NCBI GenBank assembly: GCA_964640955.1
Contig: CAZXJI010000002.1
Span: 186,001 to 250,000, forward strand
DNA from: CAXXOK01 sp964640955
Lineage (GTDB): Bacteria > Bacillota > Clostridia > Christensenellales > Aristaeellaceae
Reading direction: 5' to 3'
Length of the DNA: 64,000 nt
The number at the start of each line of letters is the position of its first letter. The stretch's first letter is position 1. The position numbers were made by a program, and so were the translations under genes. Of this stretch, positions 24,996-33,011 are shown piece by piece. The notes below the pieces were generated by a model. It saw only the letters and a program-made list of their open reading frames with translations, had not been told where the DNA came from and searched no databases.

Positions 24996-26821
24996 AGCGC
25001 GTCAAGCCTCCGGCCTCCGGGTGCAGGGTGTGGCATTCCTTTCAGATGATGCTGCTGCTCCGGCTGAGCCTGGTCATTTCGATCGTGATCCTTTTAATGG
25101 TGCTGGCCTTAAACAGCATGATTACCCAGCGCATGCAAAAAAACCAGATCGCGCTGCAGCGGCTGAAAATGGAAAACAGCCTGGCGAACCTCGACTATTA
25201 TTTTATGAACCTGATGTCGAAAACGGATATGCTCTTTTTCAACCAGTCGCTTTCCAACCTGCTGGAAACCTCCTCCGACGACCTGACCACGAAAATCTAC
25301 ATTTCTTCCGAGATCGGCGCGCTGACCGACTCGATGTTTTTCAATCTCAAATACCCGGAAGTCAAAACCTCCTACTACTTCGGCGCGCAGGTGGACGTTT
25401 GCCTGTACGTGAAAAACAAAGACCTGTACCCGGACGAAGATACGATCTTCACCTACGATTCCGTCGCGGACGAGCCGTTCGTGACGGACCTGCTCAACGA
25501 AGAGAGAACGTTCAGCTGGAATTGCGGCAAGGATACCGGCGCCGGCCGTTACCTCGCGCTCAACCGGCGGATACTTTCCACCAAGAACATGCAGGATCTG
25601 GCGATTCTCCAGCTCAGGGTGCCGCTTTCCAAAATCGAGGCCGTCCTGCGGCAGGACCTGGAGGAGAACGTGGATTATTACGCCTACGCCGACACGGACG
25701 ACAACGTGCTGTCCTCCGAGGGACCAGACGACATTTTTGAGGAGATTCTGAGCGGCGAGCCCTACGGAACGGTCACAAAGCTGACCGGCCTGAAGGGCAG
25801 CTACATCGTGGACGCGGTCACGTCCTCCCTGAACGGCTATCGGCTGATCACGGCGACGTCCATCGTGCCCATCTACCAGTCGGTAGGATATATCCGGCCG
25901 CTGATTTACGGCACGGGACTCGTCGCCATGCTCTGCTGCGGCATGCTGATCTTCCTGACCTCCGCCTCCATGACGCGGGGCATCCGCCAGCTGATCGCAA
26001 GGACGCGGCAGGTGTCCGTCGCCGGTCACGGCGGGTACGCGGCGCTCAAGCCCATCCGCGCCAGCAACGAGATTATGGAGCTGGACGAGGCGTTCCGCAA
26101 AATGGTATGCACCATCGAAGACCTGTACCAGCGGGAATCCCAGTATCAGCGCAACATCAACGAGGTGAAGGCGGAGCTCCTGCAGGAGCAGTTCAACCCC
26201 CACCTTTTGTACAACACCCTTTCGATGATCCGCTACGTGGAGCAGGAGCAGGGCCAGACGTCCCTTTACGACGTCACGGACAACCTGATCAGCTTTTACA
26301 AGCACGTGCTCAACCGCGGCCGGCTGACGACCACCGTTCAGGACGAGGTGTTGATGATCCGCAATTACCTGCGCGTCGTCCAGCGGGTGTACGATATCGA
26401 CCTGGAGGTCCGCATCAACGTCGACGACGACGTGCTGCCCTTCTATTCCGTGAAGATGTTCCTGCAGCCGATTGTGGAAAACGCGGTGATGCACGGGCTT
26501 CGCCAGATCGGGGGCGGCACGCTGAGCATCACGGGAACGCGGCGCGGCGAGCATATCCGCTTCACCATCAGCGACGACGGCGTAGGCATCGAGCCCGCCG
26601 TAAAAGACCAGATCATCGCCGTCATCAAGGGCCGCAACGACAAGCGGCAGTTCGAAAGCTTCGGCTACATCAGCGTTTCCAAAAGGCTCAAGCTGTTCTT
26701 CGGCGACCAGTACACCATGGACCTGCACAGCGAACCGGGCGAGGGAACTACGGTGACGATCAGCATACCGGCGCTTCGGGAAAACGAGATTGCCGATTAT
26801 CTGGTCGGAACGCTGATCTGA
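24992..26821 (+). CDS. Sensor histidine kinase, LytS/YesM type
   Basis: Membrane kinase, 609 aa, partner of the preceding regulator. The start is ATG 24992, overlapping the regulator stop; the open frame upstream lies inside that gene. Helix 1 is at about 18-44, an extracellular Cache-like sensor of about 250 residues follows, and helix 2 is near 295-325. The His_kinase domain has the phosphoacceptor His in EQFNPHLLYNTLSM (near 400). The HATPase region has VENAVMHGL, DDGVGIEP and GEGTTVTISIP. It is likely to sense an extracellular sugar or a loaded binding protein. Confidence 0.93.
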   Translation: MKRVKPPASGCRVWHSFQMMLLLRLSLVISIVILLMVLALNSMITQRMQKNQIALQRLKMENSLANLDYYFMNLMSKTDMLFFNQSLSNLLETSSDDLTTKIYISSEIGALTDSMFFNLKYPEVKTSYYFGAQVDVCLYVKNKDLYPDEDTIFTYDSVADEPFVTDLLNEERTFSWNCGKDTGAGRYLALNRRILSTKNMQDLAILQLRVPLSKIEAVLRQDLEENVDYYAYADTDDNVLSSEGPDDIFEEILSGEPYGTVTKLTGLKGSYIVDAVTSSLNGYRLITATSIVPIYQSVGYIRPLIYGTGLVAMLCCGMLIFLTSASMTRGIRQLIARTRQVSVAGHGGYAALKPIRASNEIMELDEAFRKMVCTIEDLYQRESQYQRNINEVKAELLQEQFNPHLLYNTLSMIRYVEQEQGQTSLYDVTDNLISFYKHVLNRGRLTTTVQDEVLMIRNYLRVVQRVYDIDLEVRINVDDDVLPFYSVKMFLQPIVENAVMHGLRQIGGGTLSITGTRRGEHIRFTISDDGVGIEPAVKDQIIAVIKGRNDKRQFESFGYISVSKRLKLFFGDQYTMDLHSEPGEGTTVTISIPALRENEIADYLVGTLI

Positions 26822-26872
26822 GCGCCGCCGAACCGGGCGGCAGGAAACCTCCAATCGGGGGGCAAAAGCGGG

Positions 26873-27754
26873 TTACGGCCTGCGATCCTTGCGGATAAAG
26901 GGCTCTTCGATCCTTTCCGAAACCAGCAGACGGTATTTGGACGGGCGCCGATAGGCGTTGCCGTGCACCTCGCGGCGCCGATAATCGCGCATCGTGTCGA
27001 GGGGAAACGCCGCGAGGTAGATTCCCTCCGCCCCGCCCGCCTCCACGATCAGCGTATCCCGCGCCTCCACCGCGCCGGGGCGGACTTCCCCGTAGGCCAC
27101 GCCGTCGAAGGCCGTGGAATGCCCGTTGCAGTCGGGCTGGCCGAAGGCGTAGTTCGCCGTGGCGATCCCCACCATGTTTTCAAACGCCCGGGCCCTGAGC
27201 TGTGCCAGGCGGTTGATCTCCATCGGGCAGGCGTTGGGCACCAGAATGACCTCCGCGCCTTTCAGCATCAGAATCCGCGCGCTTTCCGGAAACTCGCGGT
27301 CGTAGCAGATCATCGCGCCGATCTTCACGTTCCCCTCTGCCGTATTCAGCTCGGTCACGTAAAAATCGTCCCCGGGCGTCAGGTTCCTTTCCGTATCGAA
27401 ATCGCAGGTGTGGACTTTGGCATAGGTCAGCACCCGTTTCCCCGTCCGGTCGACGACCGTCAGGACGTTTCGGGGCAGGGGCTCGTACCGTTCAAGATAA
27501 GTGATGCCGATCGCCATGTCCAGTTCCGCGGCCAGCCCGGCAAAAGCGCCGACAAACTCGCCGTTCCCGTCTACGGCGCCCGCCTTCAGCGCCTGAACGT
27601 CCGCGGGCACCGCGTACCCGACGTTCCACATTTCGGGGAAAAGGGCGATATCCGCTCCCATCCCTTTCGCCCGTCGGCAATACGCCAGGCCCTTTGCCAG
27701 GTTTTCCTCCTGCGTCCGCCCGGGAAGCAGTTGCAGCAGCGCTACCTTCAACAT
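26873..27754 (-). CDS. Carbon-nitrogen hydrolase (nitrilase superfamily)
   Basis: Cytoplasmic amidase-type enzyme, 293 aa. The Glu-Lys-Cys triad is present: E41 in FPEMW, K113 in YAKVHTCDFD, C150 in MICYDREFPES. Residues after the Cys (LMLKGAEVILVPNA, RARAFENMVGIATAN) are typical of the N-carbamoyl/omega-amidase branches. It is convergent with the kinase gene (51 nt apart) and stands alone with its own promoter. Substrate could be an N-carbamoyl amine or a carboxamide; nothing nearby settles this. Confidence 0.9.
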   Translation of the reverse strand: MLKVALLQLLPGRTQEENLAKGLAYCRRAKGMGADIALFPEMWNVGYAVPADVQALKAGAVDGNGEFVGAFAGLAAELDMAIGITYLERYEPLPRNVLTVVDRTGKRVLTYAKVHTCDFDTERNLTPGDDFYVTELNTAEGNVKIGAMICYDREFPESARILMLKGAEVILVPNACPMEINRLAQLRARAFENMVGIATANYAFGQPDCNGHSTAFDGVAYGEVRPGAVEARDTLIVEAGGAEGIYLAAFPLDTMRDYRRREVHGNAYRRPSKYRLLVSERIEEPFIRKDRRP

Positions 27755-27882
27755 GTTTCGTCTCCCCCTCTCCGATTGCCGTTGCCCGGCCTTACGGTTT
27801 CATGCCGCGTCCGGTCGTCGCCTGTCGGCGCTCCCGAAAACGGCCGGGTTTTCACCATTCATTCTCCCTTTCGTTTCTTTTT

Positions 27883-27891
27883 ATTATATCA
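27883..27891 (-). promoter_or_regulatory. Extended -10 promoter for the amidase gene
   Basis: The minus strand reads TGATATAAT, with no convincing -35. The leader to the ATG at 27754 would be about 120 nt. Confidence 0.55.
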
Positions 27892-28003
27892 CCGTTTCCC
27901 CAATCTGCCGCAACATATGGCTTCTGCATCCAATGCAAAGGGTATGCGGCTTCATCCTCAACCTGGTTAACCGATGCCCCGTCGATAGATGCGTTTATCA
28001 AGC

Positions 28004-28039
28004 ATTGGGGGTTGCCGCATAAATGCGGCAACCCCCAAT
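28004..28039 (-). terminator. Large hairpin after binding-protein gene
   Basis: A perfect 17-bp inverted repeat (28004-28020 with 28023-28039) with a 2-nt gap, effectively a 4-nt loop. It lies 27 nt after the stop of the binding-protein gene. There is no T run on the minus strand, so it may protect the mRNA 3' end as much as terminate. Confidence 0.7.
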
Positions 28040-28066
28040 AAAAGGAAACGAACGGATCGGGCGAAT

Positions 28067-29614
28067 TTACTGCTCCCAGCGATCATAGGCCGTCTGATAG
28101 GCGCCCAGCACGTCCTGGAGCCCCATATCGTTGATATTGTTCACGTAGGTTTCCCATTCGGCATCGATGTCCTTCACGCCTGTGATGAACTTGCCCTTCA
28201 TTTCCGTTACATAGCTGGAAATGGTGGTGTACGAATCGTCGATGACTTCCTGCTCGTCTTCGGTGAACTTCAGGTAATCGCCGGGGAAGGGATTGGTTTC
28301 GGAGTAAGGCACCAGGTTCTTCACAAAGCCCTGCTGACGCGCTTTGTTGTTGCCTTCGGTGGCGGTGGTCGCATACTCGAATTCGTCAAAACGGCCCAGG
28401 TCCATGAAGATCAGGTTGTCATACACGTAAGAACCGAAAGCTTTGACGCCCACCAGATCGTCAGGCAGGATAAAGTTGTATTCGGTATGCTCGTCGTTTG
28501 CCCATTCCCAGGTGACGCCTTCCGGACCGTAGACGAAAGCCGTGCCGTCCATACCGGAGCCGGGTACCACTTCCTGGGTCGCATACATCACGTCGAACAT
28601 CCGGCACAGTTCTTCGATATACGGGGAATCGGCGTTGATCATTAGGCTGCCGGGCTGGCAGCACCGCCACCCCATCACTTCCTGCGTATCGTCGTACTGG
28701 GAAGTCAGCGGTGTCAGCTGGTTCAACTCCACCTTCCCGCTCGGGAAGGAATCCTCAGCCAGGCTGTTCAGGCCGCCCTGGCCGAACACCAGCAGGCCCT
28801 GGCTGGCAAGGGAACGCTTGGTGGCGTCGTCCAGCGTCAGGTATTCCTGATGAAGCAGGCCTTCCGTGTAGAGCTGGTGCATGTATTGGAGGTACAGCTT
28901 GTACTGGTCGCTGATCCGGTTGAAGATTACGTTGCCCGTTCCATCGTCCTCAAAGTCCGGGTTCTTCCCCTTGCCGAAAGAGGCCCACAGGAAGGTTTCC
29001 GCATCCTCCGCGAGCGGCGCAGCGCCATTGTTGTACGCTTTCAGCTTCGCCAGCACGTCGTGGAATTCCGTCACGTTCGTGGGCACTTCGCACCCGGCGT
29101 CCCGCAGGGTATCCTCGCGGTAGTACATACGGGCCGATACCGCGGTACAATCCTTGCCGATGTAGGGCAGCTGGTAAATAGCGCCGTTGTTTTCCGTAAC
29201 CACCTTTTTCGCGTCAGGATAGTCTTTAAACGCCTGGACAAGGTTCGGCATGTATTGCAGATAGTCCTGATAGTTCGCAAACCGTCCGCCGATCACGCCG
29301 TAGTCGTTGATGTAGGTGCTGTTGATGGGGTTCCAGGTACGGTGAAAGAAGTCCGGCCAGTTACCGGACGCCAGAAGCAGCGCGAGGCCGTCTTCGGATA
29401 CCGTATCCCATTCCACATGGATGTTGGTGATGTCCTCCAAACGATCCCACACCATCCGGGAGGTGTCGATGTCTATGTTGTCGCCGACGACGACCCCCTT
29501 GACGGTGATTTTCTCCTTGGAGATGGGATAAGCGGCCTCCTGCTCGGCAACGGCGGCGGGCAGGCAGCAGAGCACGAGCATTACGGCAACCAGAACAGAT
29601 AGTGCCTTTCTCAT
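28067..29614 (-). CDS. Extracellular sugar-binding protein of ABC transporter
   Basis: Binding protein of the LipO/YtcQ type, 515 aa. The start is ATG 29614, 9 nt after AAGGAGG; an upstream in-frame ATG at 29650 has no ribosome site. The signal peptide (about 22 residues) contains CC within its hydrophobic core but is best cleaved at AVA before EQEAA, so non-lipidated. LLLASGNWPDFFHRTWN and PYIEELCRMFDVMYATQEV are typical. It is third in an operon after two permeases. Its neighbourhood (a DUF4091 protein and amino-sugar-type enzymes) suggests an amino-sugar-containing oligosaccharide ligand, which is inference. Confidence 0.9.
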   Translation of the reverse strand: MRKALSVLVAVMLVLCCLPAAVAEQEAAYPISKEKITVKGVVVGDNIDIDTSRMVWDRLEDITNIHVEWDTVSEDGLALLLASGNWPDFFHRTWNPINSTYINDYGVIGGRFANYQDYLQYMPNLVQAFKDYPDAKKVVTENNGAIYQLPYIGKDCTAVSARMYYREDTLRDAGCEVPTNVTEFHDVLAKLKAYNNGAAPLAEDAETFLWASFGKGKNPDFEDDGTGNVIFNRISDQYKLYLQYMHQLYTEGLLHQEYLTLDDATKRSLASQGLLVFGQGGLNSLAEDSFPSGKVELNQLTPLTSQYDDTQEVMGWRCCQPGSLMINADSPYIEELCRMFDVMYATQEVVPGSGMDGTAFVYGPEGVTWEWANDEHTEYNFILPDDLVGVKAFGSYVYDNLIFMDLGRFDEFEYATTATEGNNKARQQGFVKNLVPYSETNPFPGDYLKFTEDEQEVIDDSYTTISSYVTEMKGKFITGVKDIDAEWETYVNNINDMGLQDVLGAYQTAYDRWEQ

Positions 29615-29688
29615 GGATTCGGTTCCTCCTTGATTTTCTATGTGCATCAACAGCTTTCGCCGGCCGGCCGAAAGCCGATGATTTTCTT

Positions 29689-30588
29689 TCAGCCCTTTAC
29701 CGAGCCGATCATCACGCCCTGCGCGAAATACTTCTGAAGAAAGGGGTATATCATCATCACCGGCAGCGTGGAAACGACGATGACCGCGTATTTAATCAGC
29801 TCCTTAAGCTGGAATTTGGCTACCGAGGCCGATTCGCCGGCGGAAGAAAGCATGGCGGCGCTCGTTTCCTCCAGAATCAGAATTTTGCGAAGCACCAGTT
29901 GCAGGGGATACTTGTCCTGGTCCTTCAGGTAGATCATCGCGGCGAAATACGTGTTCCATTGCGCCACCGCAAAATAAAGCACCATTACCCCCAAAAGCGC
30001 TTTGGAAAGAGGCAATACCACGCTTACGAACGTCTGCAGCGGCGAGCACCCGTCGATGACGGACGCTTCCTCCAGTTCCCTGGGCAGGTTGGCGAAGAAC
30101 GTGCGGCAAATGATACAGTTATACATGTTGAACGCATAGATCAGCAGCATAACGGTTCTGGTATTGTACAAACCGAGCTGGTTGACCAAAAGAAAGGTGG
30201 GGATCAGCCCGCCGCTGAAATACATGGGAATCATAAAATATACCAGAAGCGCGTGTCCGCCCGGAAGCGATTTGCGCGCCAGGGCATAGCCTGCCGACAC
30301 GGTTACGATCAGATTGATCAGCGTTCCAAAGAACGTATAAAACAGCGTATTGCCGTAACCGGTCATAATGTTGCCATCTTGAAACACATGCTGATATCCC
30401 TCCAGGGTGAACCCCTTGGGCAGCAGGATCACCTTGCCGGAAGCGACCAGCGTAGGATCGCTGATGGATGCGGAAAGCACGTACAGGAGCGGATATAGCA
30501 CGACCAGCATCACAATCGTCATCACCGTATAGCACAGCGCGCGGAAGCGCCGGTCCCCCGTGCTTTCGCGTGCGGACAATGCATACAT
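29689..30588 (-). CDS. Carbohydrate ABC transporter permease, LplC/YtcP type
   Basis: Membrane subunit, 299 aa. AAAGGAGG lies 8 nt upstream of the ATG. Landmarks are LYPLLYVLSASISDP in the first outer loop, MIPMYFSGGLIPTFLLV, the EAA loop EEASVIDGCSPLQTFVSVVLP, and the family ending FLQKYFAQGVMIGSVKG. It follows the LplB-type permease by 16 nt and precedes the binding-protein gene by 74 nt. No dedicated ATPase is present. Confidence 0.93.
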   Translation of the reverse strand: MYALSARESTGDRRFRALCYTVMTIVMLVVLYPLLYVLSASISDPTLVASGKVILLPKGFTLEGYQHVFQDGNIMTGYGNTLFYTFFGTLINLIVTVSAGYALARKSLPGGHALLVYFMIPMYFSGGLIPTFLLVNQLGLYNTRTVMLLIYAFNMYNCIICRTFFANLPRELEEASVIDGCSPLQTFVSVVLPLSKALLGVMVLYFAVAQWNTYFAAMIYLKDQDKYPLQLVLRKILILEETSAAMLSSAGESASVAKFQLKELIKYAVIVVSTLPVMMIYPFLQKYFAQGVMIGSVKG

Positions 30589-30604
30589 GGCGGGGCCTCC
30601 TTTC

Positions 30605-31552
30605 TTAAAACAGGCTGGTTTCGGATAAACGTCCCGAAATCCAGTTCGCGGTCAGCAAAAAGAAGATATTCACGACGTTGTTTAGCACCCCGATGGCGGT
30701 GGAGAAGCTGTAATTGGCGTGGAGAATGCCTCGCTTATAGACGTAAGTGGAAATGACCTCGGACACTTCCAGGTTCAGGTCGTTTTGCAAGAGCAATACC
30801 TTTTCCTGCCCGACTGTCGCCAAATTGCCGGCCGTCAGAATGAACATAATGACGATCGTCGGCAGAATGGTAGGCAGGTTGATATGCCGGATGCGCTGCA
30901 GTTTGGAAGCCCCATCGATAATCGCGGCTTCATGCAGCTGGGGGTCTACCGCCGACAGCGCGGCAATGTAGATGACCGCGCTCCACCCTGTTTCCTGCCA
31001 GACGCCGGACCACACGTAAATATGCTGAAAAGCGGAAGGCAGGCTGATGAAGTAGATGCGCTCTTCGCCGAGCATTTCCAATACGGTGTTGACGGAGCCG
31101 ATGGAGGGCGAAAGCAGGGTGTTCACCATGCCGACCATCACCACAAGCGAGATAAAGTGAGGGGCGTACAGAACCGTCTGCAGGAATCCTTTATACCGGT
31201 CGCTTAATTCGTTAAGCAGCAGCGCGATCAGAATGGGAATCGGAAAGCTTGCCAGAAAGTAGTATATGGAAAGCGAAAAGGTGTTGCGGATGAGCTCCAG
31301 GCAATTGTAGCTGTTGAAGAATTTCTCGAAGTACTTCAGCCCCACCCACTTGCTTCCCGCAATGCCCAGTGAACCCTTGTAATCCATAAAGGCGATCTGA
31401 ATGCCGCCCATAGGGAAATAACTGAACACCAACACGACGACGAAAGCGGGCAACAGCAGCAGGTAATAAAGACGATGGTTCCAAATCGCGATCCCGATTC
31501 GCTTGAAACCGTCGCGCCGGGCGGCCCCGAGGGCGGTTGGTCGAAGACTCAT
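30605..31552 (-). CDS. Carbohydrate ABC transporter permease, LplB type
   Basis: Membrane subunit, 315 aa, first gene of the transporter operon. ATG 31552 is preferred over the in-frame GTG at 31579: AAAGGA lies 10 nt upstream of the former and nothing precedes the latter. It has SYFPMGGIQIAFMDYKGSLG in the first outer loop and the EAA loop EAAIIDGASKLQRIRHINLP. It is transcribed from the promoter at 31634-31661, divergently from the cupin-AraC regulator. Confidence 0.92.
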   Translation of the reverse strand: MSLRPTALGAARRDGFKRIGIAIWNHRLYYLLLLPAFVVVLVFSYFPMGGIQIAFMDYKGSLGIAGSKWVGLKYFEKFFNSYNCLELIRNTFSLSIYYFLASFPIPILIALLLNELSDRYKGFLQTVLYAPHFISLVVMVGMVNTLLSPSIGSVNTVLEMLGEERIYFISLPSAFQHIYVWSGVWQETGWSAVIYIAALSAVDPQLHEAAIIDGASKLQRIRHINLPTILPTIVIMFILTAGNLATVGQEKVLLLQNDLNLEVSEVISTYVYKRGILHANYSFSTAIGVLNNVVNIFFLLTANWISGRLSETSLF

Positions 31553-31578
31553 GTACGATAGTCCTTTCCCCTGCGCCA

Positions 31579-31603
31579 CCGGCCGAAGAAAGACTTCGGT
31601 CGG
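31579..31603 (-). promoter_or_regulatory. Leader hairpin of the transporter operon
   Basis: 10-bp arms (31579-31588 with 31594-31603, one G-T pair) and a 5-nt loop, lying in the predicted 5' leader between promoter and ribosome site. It has no T run, so it is not a terminator. Confidence 0.4.
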
Positions 31604-31633
31604 CGTACATTCAACATTTTTGTACTATCTACA

Positions 31634-31661
31634 ATTATAGGAACGCGGTTTGGGAAGGCAA
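31634..31661 (-). promoter_or_regulatory. Promoter of the transporter operon
   Basis: The minus strand has TTGCCT, a 16-nt spacer and TATAAT. It starts the mRNA about 75 nt before the first permease. Confidence 0.6.
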
Positions 31662-31951
31662 CTGCGTTTTTTTGCCTGTTCGCGGAGACGAAAAAGCATT
31701 GCTCTCTCTGGGTTTCTCCGGCCGCGTCCGCCGATGGCTACAATATTTTGAAGCGCGATTCCGTTTTTTTACAGTCGATCAAAAAACTGATAGGGTGCTG
31801 ACGCGCGTGCGTTTGTGCCGTCCGGGCCTCCCAAAAGCAGAATATGCAAAGCATTCCATAGGATAGGCGTAGCCTTTTCGTAGCGACCGTCCCATTCTAA
31901 TCTGGTGGAAGTTTGTTGCAATATCGGGGAAGGGCAAGGACCCGGCGGCAT

Positions 31952-31980
31952 TTGCAGTGCTCTTCCGGCCGTGCTACAAT
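31952..31980 (+). promoter_or_regulatory. Promoter of the cupin-AraC regulator
   Basis: TTGCAG at 31952-31957, a 17-nt spacer, and TACAAT at 31975-31980 preceded by TGC. Confidence 0.6.
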
Positions 31981-32035
31981 ACGCTTACCAGAAATGCTTC
32001 CCGCTGGAAGTACAACCGTGGACACCGGAGGACAC

Positions 32036-32986
32036 ATGAAAATATCCGATCTTAACCGCAAAGAATATCGCGATATCATCCTTTATACGATGAAGGACAA
32101 CAATAACAACGAGCTGCCCGTGTATGTATCGCGCGTACGCACGACGAACCATGCGGCGCCGCTGCACAGGCATGAAGCGGTGCAGATCAACTATATTACC
32201 AGGGGCAAACTGCTGCACGAAATCAACCATTCCAAGTATGAGCTGGTGCGCGGCGACATTTTCATCATTCCGCCCTATATCCCGCACCAGCTGTTTCCGA
32301 TGGACGACGCGGGGTACGAGCTGATCGAGTTGGAATTCATTCCGGAGTTTATTTTTGGAAACACGTCCACGCCCTTTTCAGACGAAGGAAACACGGCGGT
32401 TTTCGATTTTGCTTATATCGAACCGTTTTTGGTCGCCGAGCAGGACGTTAAGCCCCGCCTGAACCTGACGGGCGAACGGCAGGCGATTGTCGAAGGCCTG
32501 TTGGGCGAGATTATCGACGAGTACCAGCGGCGCCAGGACAGCTGCCTGCTGGCGTTGAAGGCGGATCTGCTGAAACTGCTCGTGCTGGTCAGCCGGTATT
32601 TTCGCGCGGAAACCATGGACGATCAACAGGATATCTATCAGTATCATCGCGATGCGGTCATGAAATCTATCCGGTACATGCAGGAGCATTTCCGGGAAGA
32701 TATCACGATTGAGAAAATCTCCAAAATCGCCATCATGTCGCCGTCTTACTTCAGCTATCTGTTCAAGTCCATCACACGTAAGACCTTTGTGGAGTATTTG
32801 ACCAGTCTGCGCCTGAACGCCGCGATGGAACGCCTGAGATCGTCCGATCAGCGGGTCGTGGATATCTGCTACGAAGCCGGATTCTCAAGCGTCGCGCACT
32901 TCAACCGTACCTTCAAAAAGGCGTCGGGTATGGCGCCCCTTCAATACAGAAAGCTCAACCGCGCTTCCGGGCGCGCCAGGTCCTGA
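32036..32986 (+). CDS. AraC family transcriptional regulator with N-terminal cupin
   Basis: One-component regulator, 316 aa. An N-terminal sugar-binding cupin (PLHRHEAVQINYITRG at about 42-57, GDIFIIPPYIPHQLFPMD at about 74-91) is followed by a C-terminal two-HTH AraC domain (ITIEKISKIAIMSPSYFSYLFKSITRK and VVDICYEAGFSSVAHFNRTFKKASG). The start is ATG 32036 with GGAGG 4 nt upstream; the frame is open further back but overlaps the promoter. Divergent from the transporter operon, so it probably controls it in response to an intracellular sugar. Confidence 0.92.
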   Translation: MKISDLNRKEYRDIILYTMKDNNNNELPVYVSRVRTTNHAAPLHRHEAVQINYITRGKLLHEINHSKYELVRGDIFIIPPYIPHQLFPMDDAGYELIELEFIPEFIFGNTSTPFSDEGNTAVFDFAYIEPFLVAEQDVKPRLNLTGERQAIVEGLLGEIIDEYQRRQDSCLLALKADLLKLLVLVSRYFRAETMDDQQDIYQYHRDAVMKSIRYMQEHFREDITIEKISKIAIMSPSYFSYLFKSITRKTFVEYLTSLRLNAAMERLRSSDQRVVDICYEAGFSSVAHFNRTFKKASGMAPLQYRKLNRASGRARS

Positions 32987-33011
32987 CCCGCGCGGCGCGA
33001 CGCTTATGACG

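Larger units (their letters stand above)
27755..28066. other. Intergenic region with promoter and large hairpin
   Basis: 312 nt without a gene between two minus-strand genes. It holds an extended -10 for the amidase gene (27883-27891) and the 17-bp hairpin closing the binding-protein operon (28004-28039). I see nothing else in it. Confidence 0.6.
31553..32035. other. Divergent regulatory region
   Basis: 483 nt without a gene between the transporter operon (minus) and the cupin-AraC regulator (plus). It contains a promoter in each direction and a leader hairpin. The stretch 31662-31950 is AT-richer than its surroundings and has no open frame I would support; it is the natural place for AraC-type binding sites. 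Confidence 0.55.

Noticed and set aside
31662..31950. Possible small gene or riboswitch in the AT-richer divergent region
   Set aside because: I found no supported frame, no ribosome site, and no conserved aptamer pattern.
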